DNA of 64,000 nucleotides from Neobacillus ginsengisoli (GCF_030813055.1 NZ_JAUSTW010000001.1:372001-436000), one strand, 5' to 3'; positions 9,482 through 19,245 are shown, counted from the first letter of the stretch. The notes: generated from the sequence alone by a model not told the origin. Numbers and translations are program-made.

Positions 9482-9850
9482 ATGAATAAAAATCCTGTCA
9501 TTCCTTTCGTACTTATTATGGTTTTTGGAATCGGTCTAATGTTCTTTCTGTCCTTCAAAGGCCTCGGTGATGCGAAAGAGGTAGCTAAGGATAAAGGCGG
9601 CACCAGCACTGCAAAAACGGAAACGGTTGCATCAGCTAATCCGGAGGACATTTATAAATCCACTTGTATTGGCTGTCACGGCGATCAGTATCAAGGGGTT
9701 GTAGGACCATCCTTGCATGGTGTTGGTAAAAAGTTTACCAAGGATCAAATTAAAGGCTTCATTACCAAAGGAAAAGGCAATATGCCTCCAGGTCTTGTAC
9801 CAGAGGCACAAGCAGATGCAATGGCAGCATGGGTATCGAAAATTCAATAA
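9482..9850 (+). CDS. cccA: Membrane-anchored cytochrome c550
   Basis: 122 residues. A small c-type cytochrome of the respiratory chain held on the outer face of the membrane by an uncleaved N-terminal helix (about residues 5-25). A linker of about 30 residues leads to a haem domain with the CIGCH attachment motif and the GNMPP segment supplying the axial methionine. The start is the ATG after AAGGGAGG. Its place downstream of sigA matches B. subtilis cccA. It is monocistronic, with its own terminator. Confidence 0.94.
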   Translation: MNKNPVIPFVLIMVFGIGLMFFLSFKGLGDAKEVAKDKGGTSTAKTETVASANPEDIYKSTCIGCHGDQYQGVVGPSLHGVGKKFTKDQIKGFITKGKGNMPPGLVPEAQADAMAAWVSKIQ

Positions 9851-9868
9851 TTTGCATATAATAAAAAT

Positions 9869-9899
9869 GGTCCTTTGCAACTGTAAAGGACTTTTTTTA
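9869..9899 (+). terminator. Terminator after cccA
   Basis: GTCCTTT-gcaactgt-AAAGGAC hairpin followed by seven T's. Confidence 0.85.
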
Positions 9900-9970
9900 T
9901 ACTATAATGAATGAACAATTATCATTATGATGAGTAGAAGGACTATACATAAAAGCGTGGTGGGGATTTT

Positions 9971-10702
9971 TTGAATACTGATAAATTATCGTTTCGTTTG
10001 GCAACGGTTGCCAACTATGTTCCTAAGAATGCAAAACTAGCTGATATTGGCTCTGACCATGCGTATTTGCCATGTTATCTGGCAAAGAATGCGGGATTAC
10101 CATTTGCTATCGCAGGTGAAGTAGCAGCTGGTCCTTTTCAGTCCGCTGAAAGAAATGTGTTGTCAGAAGGTTTATCTGAAATTATTTCTGTACGAATGGG
10201 TGACGGCTTAGATGTCCTGAAGCACGAAGAGGTAGATTGCATCACGATTGCCGGAATGGGCGGTGCATTAATCGCCGGCATTTTAGAAAGAGGTAAGGAT
10301 AAGCTTCATTCTGTTAAACGGCTTGTGCTTCAGCCAAATATAAGTGCGATTTCAATCCGAAAATGGTTTTTAGAAAACGACTGGGAGCTTATCGCTGAAG
10401 AAATCATTGAAGAAGATGAAAAAATCTACGAAATTTTAGTAGCTGAAAAAGGGGAGCCCGGTAAGCCTTATATCCTAGCAAAGAAGGAACAGGGACTTTT
10501 ATTAGGACCGTTTTTAGTTCAAAGTCAAAATCAAATCTTTAAGAAAAAATGGCTCTTGGAAATAAAAAATTGGCAACGTATTGTTTCACAACTTGAAGGT
10601 GCCGCCCAAACGACAGAAACAAACCAAAAAAAGCAGGAGATTCTGGATAAAATAAAGCTGGTAGAGGAGGCGCTAAATGGTGAAGAAAGCGAACGGTCAT
10701 GA
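9971..10702 (+). CDS. trmK: tRNA (adenine(22)-N1)-methyltransferase TrmK
   Basis: 243 residues. A SAM-dependent methyltransferase making m1A22 in tRNA. The Rossmann-fold start (LADIGSDHAYLPCYL) and the AGMGGALIAGILERG motif are diagnostic of the YqfN/TrmK family, and the C-terminal half is a coiled-coil-like helical region. The start is a TTG after GTGGTGGGG. Its last 26 bases overlap the next gene, indicating translational coupling, as in B. subtilis yqfN-yqfO. Confidence 0.93.
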   Translation: MNTDKLSFRLATVANYVPKNAKLADIGSDHAYLPCYLAKNAGLPFAIAGEVAAGPFQSAERNVLSEGLSEIISVRMGDGLDVLKHEEVDCITIAGMGGALIAGILERGKDKLHSVKRLVLQPNISAISIRKWFLENDWELIAEEIIEEDEKIYEILVAEKGEPGKPYILAKKEQGLLLGPFLVQSQNQIFKKKWLLEIKNWQRIVSQLEGAAQTTETNQKKQEILDKIKLVEEALNGEESERS

Positions 10703-11795
10703 AATCATTCAGTTGTTTGAACAGTTTTCTCCAAAAGGTTTGGCAATGGAAGGGGACAAGATCGGCTTACAAATAGGCCGCCTAAACAAAAAGATTGACA
10801 GGATCATGATTGCACTTGATGTATTAGAAGAAGTAATCGACGAGGCAATTGAAAAAAATGTTCAACTCATCATTGCTCATCATCCGCCAATCTTTCGACC
10901 GTTAAAAAACGTGATCACAGATACGGTACAGGGCAGAATGATTGAGAAATTACTAAAACATGATATTTCAGTTTATGCCGCCCATACAAACCTTGATGTT
11001 GCCAAGGGCGGGGTCAATGATTTACTTGCTGATGCACTTGGCATAGAAAACACGGAGGTCCTGGTACCGACTTATGAAACGGAGCTCAAGAAAATTGTCG
11101 TTTTCGTTCCTGCCACTCATAGTGAAGAGATTAGACAAGTATTAGGAAATGCAGGAGCAGGATCTATCGGTAATTATAGCCATTGTTCTTTTTCAACAGG
11201 TGGAACGGGAAGATTTACCCCCAGAGAAAATACCAATCCATACATCGGACATCCAGGACAGTTAGAAGCTGTCGAGGAAGTTCGAATTGAGACAATTATT
11301 CCTGAAGCCTTACTAAAAAAGACAATAAGTGCCATGGTTAAAGCACACCCCTATGAGGAAGTAGCATATGATGTGTACCCTGTTGAAAATAAAGGGGAAA
11401 TTCTTGGTCTTGGCAGAATAGGGACAATCCAAGCAGTGACATTAGGGGAATTTGCTGAAAAAGTTAAAACAGCTCTTGAGGTTGATAAAATTAGAGTAGT
11501 CGGCGATCTAACCTCTATAGTAAAAAAAGTGGCTGTTTTAGGCGGGGATGGTAATAAATATTTCACTCAGGCAAAATTTAAAGGAGCTGATGTGTACGTC
11601 ACAGGGGATATTTATTATCACACAGCACATGACGCAATGATGGAAGGGCTGAATATGATTGATCCCGGTCATAATGTTGAAAAGGTCATGAAAAAAGGAC
11701 TTTCAGCTACACTAAAAAAAATGTGCCTGGAATCCGGATATGAAGTAGAGATCTTTCCTTCAGAAGTTAATACAGATCCCTTTCAATTTGTATAA
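10677..11795 (+). CDS. yqfO: Nif3-like dinuclear metal protein (YqfO family)
   Basis: 372 residues. A hexameric dimetal-binding protein of the NIF3/DUF34 family, often annotated as GTP cyclohydrolase 1 type 2-like; the physiological role is unsettled. Metal ligands are visible in IAHHPPIF near residue 65, in YAAHTNLD near 100, and in the C-terminal GDIYYHTAHDA. A PII-like insert domain (about residues 130-235) is present, as in Bacillus YqfO. The start ATG lies after GAGGAGG inside the end of trmK. It ends at a hairpin shared with convergent ispH. Confidence 0.93.
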   Translation: MVKKANGHEIIQLFEQFSPKGLAMEGDKIGLQIGRLNKKIDRIMIALDVLEEVIDEAIEKNVQLIIAHHPPIFRPLKNVITDTVQGRMIEKLLKHDISVYAAHTNLDVAKGGVNDLLADALGIENTEVLVPTYETELKKIVVFVPATHSEEIRQVLGNAGAGSIGNYSHCSFSTGGTGRFTPRENTNPYIGHPGQLEAVEEVRIETIIPEALLKKTISAMVKAHPYEEVAYDVYPVENKGEILGLGRIGTIQAVTLGEFAEKVKTALEVDKIRVVGDLTSIVKKVAVLGGDGNKYFTQAKFKGADVYVTGDIYYHTAHDAMMEGLNMIDPGHNVEKVMKKGLSATLKKMCLESGYEVEIFPSEVNTDPFQFV

Positions 11796-11826
11796 AAAAA
11801 CCGGTCATCGACCGGTTTTTAATTTT
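11794..11826. terminator. Bidirectional terminator between yqfO and ispH
   Basis: AACCGGTC-atc-GACCGGTT with A's on the left and T's on the right can serve both convergent genes. Confidence 0.85.
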
Positions 11827-12763
11827 TTACTTTTGGCAGGATTTTATTTAAGGGAACATTTTTTCTGCGTTCCCATGTTCCTTCATTATTTGGGTCGAAT
11901 TGTTCGAGGAAGGTAATAACTTCTTTTGTAATTGGTGTAGGTGTAGAGGCACCTGCTGTTACAGCAACATTTTTTGCATCTTTTATCCAGTCGATTTCTA
12001 ATTCAGTAATATCTGCAATTCGATATGCTTTTGTTCCGGCAATTTCTTCTGAAACTTGTGCTAATCGATTGGAATTATTACTTTTCGGATCCCCGACAAC
12101 AATCGTCACATCTGCTTCCGTTGCTTGTTGTGCAACTGCTTCCTGCCGGATTTGGGTTGCATGGCAAATTTCATTAAAAACTTCAACATGCGGATATTTT
12201 TCTTGAACCTTCTTCATCGTATCTGAAACATCCCATTGACTCATAGTTGTTTGGTTGGTGACTATAAGCTTTTCAGCATCAATTTTCAATGCTTCAACGT
12301 CAGCGGGAGTTTCCACGAGATGGACAGCACCCGGTGCTACACCGACTGCGCCTTCAGGTTCCGGATGCCCCTTTTTACCGATATAAATAATTTGATATCC
12401 TTGTTGTGCTTTTTCGTTAATGATGTCATGGGTCCTTGTTACATCAGGGCAGGTTGCATCAATGGTCACAAGCCCTTTTTGCTTTGCAAGCTCCCGAACT
12501 TCAGGTGAAATACCATGAGCAGTAAAAATAACCGTTCCCGAGTCAACTTTTTCAAGTATCTCCTTTCTATTGCTTCCGTCAAGTGTAATAATCCCCTCTT
12601 CAGCAAAGGCATCGGTAACATGTTTATTGTGAACAATCATCCCTAAGATATAGATAGGGCGAGGTAATGATTTATCTAATGCGGCATTTCTTGCGACGAC
12701 CATAGCATCGACAACACCGTAACAGTAACCGCGTGGTGAAATTTTAATAATTTGCATATTCAT
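11819..12763 (-). CDS. ispH: 4-hydroxy-3-methylbut-2-enyl diphosphate reductase IspH
   Basis: 314 residues. Last step of the MEP isoprenoid pathway, making IPP and DMAPP with a [4Fe-4S] cluster. The three cluster cysteines are in [20 protein letters not shown] and FNEICHATQ. The catalytic Glu is in [11 protein letters not shown], and the substrate-binding His in [11 protein letters not shown]. Two nearby starts exist: M1 at 12763 is only 4 bases from GGAGGA, whereas M3 at 12757 has better spacing and matches the B. subtilis N-terminus. Convergent with yqfO. ispG lies 10 kb away. Confidence 0.96.
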   Translation of the reverse strand: MNMQIIKISPRGYCYGVVDAMVVARNAALDKSLPRPIYILGMIVHNKHVTDAFAEEGIITLDGSNRKEILEKVDSGTVIFTAHGISPEVRELAKQKGLVTIDATCPDVTRTHDIINEKAQQGYQIIYIGKKGHPEPEGAVGVAPGAVHLVETPADVEALKIDAEKLIVTNQTTMSQWDVSDTMKKVQEKYPHVEVFNEICHATQIRQEAVAQQATEADVTIVVGDPKSNNSNRLAQVSEEIAGTKAYRIADITELEIDWIKDAKNVAVTAGASTPTPITKEVITFLEQFDPNNEGTWERRKNVPLNKILPKVKN

Positions 12764-12859
12764 GAGTCCTCCATAAGAACAAATACTTATAGTCTATGTA
12801 TTAATTATATAAAACTAATAGAAATAATACAAAGATACATTTTTTCCTTTATTTTTAAA

Positions 12860-12889
12860 ATATAAAAGAATGCTGTCACCAGCATCCTC
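12860..12889 (-). terminator. Terminator after yqfQ
   Basis: On the minus strand, GATGCTG-gtga-CAGCATTC is followed by TTTTAT. Confidence 0.7.
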
Positions 12890-12898
12890 CATGAGTTA

Positions 12899-13558
12899 TT
12901 AAATATATAGTTTTGGAACTGAAGAACCTTTCCGTTTACCGGATGCTTCTTCACCGGCAGTTTTTTTTCTTTTTTCAGTCTGCTTATTTTTTGAAGAATG
13001 TTTTTCTGTTTCATCTTTTACAGAGGTCTCAGCTACTGTTTCTGTTTTCTTGGCGCTTGCATTCGCTGTTTCCTCTGTGCTGTCAGGAGCATTTTTTAAG
13101 CCTCGGTATAATTTCCACATCGCTGGAAGATTTTTTACAATAGGACCATATTGTTGAATCATAGGACCAATGGATTGAGCTGTTTTTAATACTTGTTGGG
13201 TATTGTTTAGCATACTGGTAATGCCACCGGGATTACTCAAAGATTTTAGTAATCCGCCACCGCTACCCGTAGCTGCTCTGCCTGCCCCTTGCATGGCTCC
13301 TACTCCTCTTACACCGGCGGCTTGATTTCCCCTTCCAAGAAGTTTTGAAAGTAAACCACCGCCGCCTCTTCCCATTTGACCGGGTCCACCCATCATTGGG
13401 TTTCTTCCCCCGAACATATTGGAACCGGGCCCCATCATTTGATTTCTGCCCCCGAACGGATTCATCATTTGTCCTCTTCCTCCAAATGGATTCGGACCAG
13501 GCCCCATCATTTGCGGCCCCATTCCACCCTGCATAGGGAATCTTGGTCTTGGCTGCAT
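12899..13558 (-). CDS. yqfQ: YqfQ-like Gly/Met/Pro-rich protein (VrrA-type)
   Basis: 219 residues, function unknown. Residues 1-60 form imperfect repeats built from GPNPFGG, GRNQMMG and GRNPMMG units rich in Gly, Met, Pro, Asn and Arg. A conserved middle (KLLGRGNQ; GGITSMLNNTQQVLKTAQSI, PMIQQYGPIVKNLPAMWKLY) follows, then a Lys/Glu/Thr-rich charged tail. The start at 13558 follows GGAGG; a longer frame to 13588 lacks a ribosome site. It lies between ispH and cshB, as in B. subtilis. The repeat part is the kind that varies in length between strains (compare vrrA of B. anthracis). Confidence 0.8.
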   Translation of the reverse strand: MQPRPRFPMQGGMGPQMMGPGPNPFGGRGQMMNPFGGRNQMMGPGSNMFGGRNPMMGGPGQMGRGGGGLLSKLLGRGNQAAGVRGVGAMQGAGRAATGSGGGLLKSLSNPGGITSMLNNTQQVLKTAQSIGPMIQQYGPIVKNLPAMWKLYRGLKNAPDSTEETANASAKKTETVAETSVKDETEKHSSKNKQTEKRKKTAGEEASGKRKGSSVPKLYI

Positions 13559-13822
13559 ATTTCTAGCCTCCTTTCGATTAGACCTCATGCTTTAAAGTAT
13601 GCATTTACCCTTTTTTGGTTTAGGTCTTCTACACAGGACGAAGACTAAATTTTAATGATTAAAAGTTGCCGGAAAGTAAAAGATGATAATAAAAGAATAG
13701 ATGGGTGGAGATTTGTCTTAAACTTTTATATAATTACAGGATGGAAATAAATGTGGAAGCTCTTGTTAAAGGAAGAAAACCACTCCAAATACAGAAGATA
13801 TTTAAAATTAAGGAGCAATTTC

Positions 13823-15139
13823 ATGCAAGTAAATCGATTTGAGCGTTTTAAATTTCAACCTTTTATTATAGAAGCCATTAAAGAATTCGGTTTTTATGAG
13901 CCGACAGAAATTCAGGAGCGGATGATCCCATTAGTTTTAAAAAGGGAAAGTGCGATTGGTCAATCACAAACAGGAACGGGAAAAACGCTTGCTTTTGTCC
14001 TCCCCATTCTTGAAAAAATTGATCCAAAACGTCAGGAAGTACAAGCGGTGATCACTGCCCCGACAAGAGAATTGGCTTCACAAATTTATCACCAAATCTT
14101 AAAGGTGACAGAACATTGCAGCCCTGAAAAACAAATTATGACCAGGTGCTACATCGGAGGAACGGACAAGCAGCGGACAATTGAAAAATTAAAGGTACAA
14201 CCACATGTTGTCGTAGGGACTCCCGGAAGAATTAAAGACCTCATGAATGATCAAGCACTTTTCATTCATACATCGGGAATCCTCGTTGTTGATGAAGCGG
14301 ATATGATGCTGGATATGGGATTTATTGAAGATTTAGACCAGGTAGCTGCTAAAATGCCTGAAAATCTTCAAATGCTGGTTTTTTCTGCAACCATTCCTGA
14401 AAAACTAAAACCATTTCTTAAAAAGTATATGGAAAATCCAAAAACGATTCAGATTGAATCAAAAAGAAAAACTGCCGAAAATTTACAGCATTACCTTTTA
14501 CCATCAAGGCATCGAAATAAAAAGCAGCTTGTGCACGACATGCTTCTCCATTACAATCCCTATTTGGCCATTGTGTTTACGAACACCAAAAAAATGGCGG
14601 AGGAAGTGGCTAACTTTTTAATTGCCAAAGGTTTAAAGGTAGGGCGGGTTCATGGGGATTTAAACCCTCGTGAACGAAGGAAAATGATGAAACAAATTCA
14701 GGACCTGGAATTTCAATATATTGTAGCCACCGATCTTGCCTCAAGAGGGATTGATATTGAAGGAGTCAGCCATATCATTAACTACGAATTACCGACTGAC
14801 TTAGACTTTTACATCCATCGGGTAGGAAGAACGGCAAGAGCAGGAAATTCCGGTATTGCTCTCACGATCTATGATCTTTCCGATGAGGACGCATTAAATC
14901 GTTTGGAAAAGATGGGAATTCAATTTAAAACCGTAGATATCAAAAAAGAAGAATTTATTGAATTAGATGACCGAAATAGACGGAAAACACGTGTTAGACA
15001 AGAGGATGCGGCAGATAAAACAGCAAAATCGTTGGTTCGCAAACCGTCAAAAGTAAAACCTGGCTATAAAAAGAAAATGCAATGGGAAATGGATAAAATA
15101 AAAAAACGTCAAAGAAGAATCGATCAGAGAAAGAAATAA
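13823..15139 (+). CDS. cshB: DEAD-box RNA helicase CshB
   Basis: 438 residues, matching B. subtilis CshB. ATP-dependent RNA unwinding, linked in the family to cold adaptation and ribosome/RNA turnover. The motifs run in order: Q-motif (GFYEPTEIQ), I (QTGTGKT), Ia (PTRELA), II (DEAD), III (SAT), V (ATDLASRGID) and VI (HRVGRTARAG), then a basic Lys/Arg-rich tail. The start is the ATG after AAGGAG at 13810-13815; an in-frame extension to 13751 lacks conserved sequence. nfo follows after 21 bases. Confidence 0.95.
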   Translation: MQVNRFERFKFQPFIIEAIKEFGFYEPTEIQERMIPLVLKRESAIGQSQTGTGKTLAFVLPILEKIDPKRQEVQAVITAPTRELASQIYHQILKVTEHCSPEKQIMTRCYIGGTDKQRTIEKLKVQPHVVVGTPGRIKDLMNDQALFIHTSGILVVDEADMMLDMGFIEDLDQVAAKMPENLQMLVFSATIPEKLKPFLKKYMENPKTIQIESKRKTAENLQHYLLPSRHRNKKQLVHDMLLHYNPYLAIVFTNTKKMAEEVANFLIAKGLKVGRVHGDLNPRERRKMMKQIQDLEFQYIVATDLASRGIDIEGVSHIINYELPTDLDFYIHRVGRTARAGNSGIALTIYDLSDEDALNRLEKMGIQFKTVDIKKEEFIELDDRNRRKTRVRQEDAADKTAKSLVRKPSKVKPGYKKKMQWEMDKIKKRQRRIDQRKK

Positions 15140-15160
15140 TAAGAGAAGGGAGAGAGAGGT

Positions 15161-16054
15161 ATGTTGAAAATTGGATCACATGTTTCCATGAGCGGAAAGA
15201 AAATGCTGCTAGCCGCCAGCGAGGAAGCAGTTTCATATGGTGCTAATACCTTCATGGTTTATACAGGTGCGCCTCAAAACACAAGAAGGAAAAAAATTGA
15301 GGACTTAAATATTGAAGCCGGAAGAAGGCATATGGAGGAGAATGGGATTTCAGAAATCATTGTCCATGCTCCCTATATCATTAATATCGGGAATACCGTC
15401 AATCCGGATACATTCGATTTGGGGGTTCGCTTCCTTCGGAGTGAAATCGAAAGGACTGAAGCAATTGGTGCCAAGCAAATTGTTCTTCATCCCGGTGCCC
15501 ATGTAGGTGAAGGTACAGAAGCAGGTATTAAGAAAATCATTGAAGGGTTAAATGAAGTTTTAACCGGGAAAGAACAAGTACAAATCGCATTAGAAACTAT
15601 GGCCGGAAAAGGCTCTGAGTGCGGTAATTCATTTGAGGAATTAGCGATGATCATGGATGGAGTAAACTATAGTGACAAGCTTTCCGTCTGTTTTGATACA
15701 TGTCATACACATGATGCCGGTTATAATATTGTTGAGGATTTCGACGGGGTATTAAATGAATTTGATAAAATTATTGGCTTGGAAAAATTAAAGGTTTTGC
15801 ATATTAATGACAGTAAAAATGCTGTCGGTATGAGAAAAGACCGTCATGAAAATATCGGATTTGGCCATATAGGCTTTAAGGCAATCAATTATATTGTACA
15901 TCATCCACAGTTAGCTAATGTGCCAAAAATCCTTGAAACACCATATGTAGGAGAAGATAAAAACGATAAAAAGCCGCCATATAAGCATGAAATTGATATG
16001 CTTCGTGAACAAAAGTTCAATGACAATCTACTTGATTTAATTATGCAGGCATAA
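15161..16054 (+). CDS. nfo: Endonuclease IV (AP endonuclease)
   Basis: 297 residues. Cleaves DNA at abasic sites in base-excision repair. The TIM-barrel and trinuclear zinc site of the family are seen: [46 protein letters not shown] and [11 protein letters not shown]. The start is the ATG after AGAAGGGAGAGAGAGG. Probably cotranscribed with cshB, as in B. subtilis yqfR-yqfS, and ended by a strong hairpin shared with yqfT. Confidence 0.96.
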   Translation: MLKIGSHVSMSGKKMLLAASEEAVSYGANTFMVYTGAPQNTRRKKIEDLNIEAGRRHMEENGISEIIVHAPYIINIGNTVNPDTFDLGVRFLRSEIERTEAIGAKQIVLHPGAHVGEGTEAGIKKIIEGLNEVLTGKEQVQIALETMAGKGSECGNSFEELAMIMDGVNYSDKLSVCFDTCHTHDAGYNIVEDFDGVLNEFDKIIGLEKLKVLHINDSKNAVGMRKDRHENIGFGHIGFKAINYIVHHPQLANVPKILETPYVGEDKNDKKPPYKHEIDMLREQKFNDNLLDLIMQA

Positions 16055-16063
16055 TTAATAATT

Positions 16064-16097
16064 GGAAAAAGCTGTGCATTTCGCACAGCTTTTTCTT
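16064..16097. terminator. Bidirectional terminator between nfo and yqfT
   Basis: AAAAAGCTGTGC-atttc-GCACAGCTTTTT, nearly perfect, between convergent genes. Confidence 0.9.
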
Positions 16098-16361
16098 TCA
16101 TGATTTTGTAAACTGCATAAATAATTTATTTACCTCACGAGCTGTTTCAGGACCTGCTGATTTGGCAATTTCTTTCACTAATGCGGCTTTTTGACTATCA
16201 TCAAAAATATTTACATTCTTCCCTCTTAAATATTCGGCAATTTTATTTGCTTGTAATCGATTTAACGCAATGTTAAATTGTTTGGCATACTTAAGCAATT
16301 CATCCGCGGTTATTGTATTAATTTTATGATTAATGATGTTTTCAAAAATTTTCACCGTCAT
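16098..16361 (-). CDS. yqfT: YqfT-like protein of unknown function (DUF2624)
   Basis: 87 residues, all-helical by eye, with no membrane segment or signal. It resembles the DUF2624 family found at this spot in Bacillus; function unknown. Of two adjacent starts, the ATG at 16361 is 5 bases from GGAGG and is preferred over the preceding GTG. Convergent with nfo and divergent from the zinc transporter operon. Confidence 0.75.
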   Translation of the reverse strand: MTVKIFENIINHKINTITADELLKYAKQFNIALNRLQANKIAEYLRGKNVNIFDDSQKAALVKEIAKSAGPETAREVNKLFMQFTKS

Positions 16362-16453
16362 CACTCCTCCATCTTAATGTATGAAGGAGATGTTAGAATG
16401 TGACCAAATGATAAAATAAATTAGATTTTAAAATCCAAGTAAGACCATGAGAC

Positions 16454-16482
16454 TTTACATAAAGAAGGAGCTATTGTATACT
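16454..16482 (+). promoter_or_regulatory. Putative SigA promoter of zurA-zurM-zur
   Basis: TTTACA (16454-16459), 17 bases, TATACT (16477-16482). Predicted start about 16489, directly before the Zur-like operator. Confidence 0.65.
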
Positions 16483-16490
16483 ACATAAAG

Positions 16491-16513
16491 TTAAATCGGA
16501 ATGATTCTTAAAA
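16491..16513 (+). promoter_or_regulatory. Candidate Zur operator
   Basis: TTAAATCGGAATGATTCTTA keeps the left half (AAATCG) and the AATNATT core of the Bacillus Zur box (AAATCGTAATNATTACGATTT); the right half is degenerate. It lies at the predicted +1 of an operon that ends in a Zur gene, as expected for autoregulated zinc uptake. Confidence 0.6.
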
Positions 16514-16529
16514 TTAAAGGTGTGAGCTT

Positions 16530-17309
16530 ATGACGTCACAATCAATTATAGATATTCAGCAAGTTTCCTATAGATATGAAAAGGATATTGTCCTTGAAAA
16601 TATCAATCTCTCAATTCCGAATGGTTCCTTCTTAGCAATTGTTGGACCGAATGGATCAGGAAAATCGACACTATTAAAGTTAATTTTAGGGCTATTGAAG
16701 CCGCAAAAGGGTGAAATATTTTTATTTGGGCAGGAATTGAACAAATTTAAAGATTGGCAAATGGTTGGATATGTATCACAAAAAGCAAATTCATTTAACA
16801 CAGGCTTCCCTGCGACAGTATTTGAAGTAGTTTCAAGCGGTTTAACTAAAAAGCTGGGAATGTTTCGATTTTTTAAAAAAGAACATAAACAAAAAGTATT
16901 GGAAGCTCTTGAAGCTGTTGGAATGAAAAAGTTTAGCAGCAGAAATATTGGAGAGCTCTCGGGCGGACAGCAGCAAAGAGTTTTTATTGCCCGTGCCCTT
17001 GTTAGCGAACCAAAGCTATTAATTCTTGATGAGCCGACAGTCGGGGTAGATGCAGAGAATGTCAATGCCTTTTATCAAATGCTTGCTGATTTAAATAAAA
17101 GCCGCGGCATTACCTTGTTATTAGTTACCCATGACATTGGAACTGTCTCCGATAAGGTTACACATGTTGCATGCTTAAATAAACATTTGCATTTTCATGG
17201 TGAAACGAAGGAATTTGAACATCTTAACGCGGAAGGAATGTCTGAATTTTATGGGCATGGGGTTCACATGCTTGCTCATCACCATGAACACGGAGGCGTT
17301 TTAAATTGA
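16530..17309 (+). CDS. zurA: Zinc ABC transporter ATP-binding protein
   Basis: 259 residues. The energy-coupling subunit of a high-affinity Zn(II)/Mn(II) importer of the ZnuC/AdcC class. Walker A GPNGSGKST near residue 40, Q-loop VGYVSQ, signature LSGGQQQR near 140, Walker B LLILDEPTVG and H-loop THD are all intact. The His-rich C-terminus (HGVHMLAHHHEHGG) suits zinc handling. The stop overlaps the TTG start of zurM. The zurA-zurM-zur order is like that of Listeria. Confidence 0.92.
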   Translation: MTSQSIIDIQQVSYRYEKDIVLENINLSIPNGSFLAIVGPNGSGKSTLLKLILGLLKPQKGEIFLFGQELNKFKDWQMVGYVSQKANSFNTGFPATVFEVVSSGLTKKLGMFRFFKKEHKQKVLEALEAVGMKKFSSRNIGELSGGQQQRVFIARALVSEPKLLILDEPTVGVDAENVNAFYQMLADLNKSRGITLLLVTHDIGTVSDKVTHVACLNKHLHFHGETKEFEHLNAEGMSEFYGHGVHMLAHHHEHGGVLN

Positions 17310-18151
17310 TCCAGGGATTTTTTCATTATGAATTTTTACAAAATGCCTTCTTAACCGGGATTATGATTGGGATTCTGGCACCATTATTAGGCGTTTTTAT
17401 CGTAGTCAGAAGATTGTCTTTAATTGCGGATGCATTAAGTCACGTCACCCTTGCAGGTATTGCAGCAAGCCTGTTAATTGAAAAAAATTTCGCGGTAATG
17501 GCCGGTTTAAATCCGCTTTATTTAGGGATGGCATTCTCTGTTGGTGGCTCTTTGTTTATTGAAAAACTTAGGGGAGTTTATAAGCACTATCAAGAATTGG
17601 CAATACCGATTATTTTATCAAGCGGAATAGGCCTGGGCGTTATTTTTATTTCACTTGCCAATGGCTTCAATACTGATTTGTTTAGCTATTTATTTGGCAG
17701 TGTTTCTGCCGTTAGCCGTACGGATCTATGGGTGATATTCACGATCAGTATTGCTGTCATCTTCGTAATATTTTTATTGTACAAAGAGCTTTTCTTGTTG
17801 TCATTTGATGAGGAGCATGCGAAAGCATCAGGAATTGCGGCCAAAAGCATTCATTTTATTTTTATTGTCATGGTTGCTCTTGTAATTGCTGCTTCGATGA
17901 GAATTGTTGGAATCCTTCTGGTATCCTCTTTAATGACTTTACCAGTGGCTGCAAGTATTCGGATTGCAAAAGGCTTTAAACAAACAATCCTTTTATCCAT
18001 CATTTTTGGGGAAGTGTCCGTGCTTGGCGGTTTATTTACCGCGTATTATTTAAACCTGGCTCCCGGTGGAACCATTGTTATGATTGCAGTGGCTATTTTA
18101 ATTATTGCCATTTTTTATAAAAAAATATCGATTAAAAACCAGGTTGAATAG
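17306..18151 (+). CDS. zurM: Zinc ABC transporter permease
   Basis: 281 residues with about eight hydrophobic membrane segments; ABC-3 (ZnuB/AdcB) family. Typical sequence [20 protein letters not shown] near residue 34 and [12 protein letters not shown] near 105. The start is a TTG at 17306 sharing bases with the zurA stop (TTGA), with CGGAGG upstream. No substrate-binding lipoprotein gene is adjacent, so the binding protein must be encoded elsewhere. Confidence 0.92.
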   Translation: MIQGFFHYEFLQNAFLTGIMIGILAPLLGVFIVVRRLSLIADALSHVTLAGIAASLLIEKNFAVMAGLNPLYLGMAFSVGGSLFIEKLRGVYKHYQELAIPIILSSGIGLGVIFISLANGFNTDLFSYLFGSVSAVSRTDLWVIFTISIAVIFVIFLLYKELFLLSFDEEHAKASGIAAKSIHFIFIVMVALVIAASMRIVGILLVSSLMTLPVAASIRIAKGFKQTILLSIIFGEVSVLGGLFTAYYLNLAPGGTIVMIAVAILIIAIFYKKISIKNQVE

Positions 18152-18161
18152 GGGTGTTCAT

Positions 18162-18575
18162 GTGAATGTAGATGAGGCCATTCAGTATTTAAAAGAAAAG
18201 GGCTTTAAACATACAGGAAAAAGAGAAGATATTCTCCAATTGTTTGCTGATAATGATAAATATCTAACGGCAAAAGATGTTTTAGATCAATTAAAGGATA
18301 ACTATCCCGGGTTGAGCTTTGATACCATATATCGAAACCTTTCCCTATTTGTAAACATGGGGATATTGGAAATGACTGAATTATCTGGCGAAAAACATTT
18401 CCGAATTACATGTTCACGTCATAATCATCATCATCATTTTATTTGTCTTGATTGCGGTAAAACAAAAGAAATTGAAACTTGTCCGATGAACGGCTTAAGC
18501 GAAAATTTAAAAGGATATGATATTTCAGGACATAAATTTGAAATCTATGGACGTTGTCCGGAATGCACGATATAA
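18162..18575 (+). CDS. zur: Zinc uptake regulator Zur (Fur family)
   Basis: 137 residues. Represses zinc acquisition genes when Zn(II) is ample. The N-terminal winged helix contains [19 protein letters not shown]. The zinc-site residues are in [24 protein letters not shown] and the C-terminal CPECT gives the structural Cys4 site. The start is the GTG at 18162 (NVDEAIQYL) after GGGGTG, matching the known Zur N-terminus. Last gene of the zinc operon, closing an autoregulatory loop. Confidence 0.95.
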   Translation: MNVDEAIQYLKEKGFKHTGKREDILQLFADNDKYLTAKDVLDQLKDNYPGLSFDTIYRNLSLFVNMGILEMTELSGEKHFRITCSRHNHHHHFICLDCGKTKEIETCPMNGLSENLKGYDISGHKFEIYGRCPECTI

Positions 18576-18588
18576 AAGGTTAATTCAT

Positions 18589-18614
18589 AAAAAAACGCCC
18601 AATGGGCGTTTTTT
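18589..18614. terminator. Bidirectional terminator between zur and sodA
   Basis: AAAAAACGCCC-aat-GGGCGTTTTTT, perfect, between convergent genes. Confidence 0.9.
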
Positions 18615-18636
18615 GGGTTTAATATCTTAAAGGGAA

Positions 18637-19245
18637 TTATTTTGCTTGGTTATAGCGTTTTGAAACTTCATCCCAGTTCACAACATTCCAGAAAGTGGTG
18701 ATGTAGTCCGGGCGTTTGTTTTGGAATTTTAAGTAATAAGCATGCTCCCAAACATCAAGGCCAAGGATAGGAGTTTTTCCTTCCATTAAAGGAGAGTCTT
18801 GGTTTGGTGTACTTGAAACTTCTAATTCGCCGTTGTTCACAGATAACCATGCCCAACCTGAGCCAAAACGGGTAGTTGCCGCTTTTGCAAACTCATCTTT
18901 GAAGCTTTCAAAGCTGCCAAATTTACTGCTGATAGCGTCTGCTAATTCACCTGTTGGTGCGCCGCCGCCATTTGGAGAAAGGATTTGCCAGAATAAAGAA
19001 TGGTTCGCATGACCGCCGCCATTGTTACGGACTGCTGTACGAGCAGCTTCAGGAACGGCATCTAAGTTTGAAATGACTTCTTCAACAGATTTAGAAAGTA
19101 ATTCTTCATTACCTGCTAATGCGTTGTTTAAGTTTGTCACATATGTGTTATGGTGTCTTGTGTGGTGAATATTCATAGTTTCTTTGTCAATGTGCGGTTC
19201 TAATGCGTCTTCTGCATAAGGTAATTGCGGTAATTCAAATGCCAT
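18637..19245 (-). CDS. sodA: Superoxide dismutase (Mn)
   Basis: 202 residues; cytoplasmic detoxification of superoxide. Metal ligands are in [10 protein letters not shown] (His 27), NHSLFWQIL (His), and [13 protein letters not shown] (Asp and His). The GGG(A)HANHS and Gly/Gln pattern favours Mn or cambialistic use. The start follows ATAGGAGGAATTATA. In B. subtilis sodA lies between yqgC and yqgE; here it is inverted next to zur, so the neighbourhood has been rearranged. Confidence 0.96.
   Translation of the reverse strand: MAFELPQLPYAEDALEPHIDKETMNIHHTRHHNTYVTNLNNALAGNEELLSKSVEEVISNLDAVPEAARTAVRNNGGGHANHSLFWQILSPNGGGAPTGELADAISSKFGSFESFKDEFAKAATTRFGSGWAWLSVNNGELEVSSTPNQDSPLMEGKTPILGLDVWEHAYYLKFQNKRPDYITTFWNVVNWDEVSKRYNQAK

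Noticed and set aside
9912..9932. Fur-box-like ATTATCATTATGAT upstream of trmK
   Set aside because: Only about half of the inverted repeat is kept, and a tRNA methyltransferase is not an expected iron-regulated gene.
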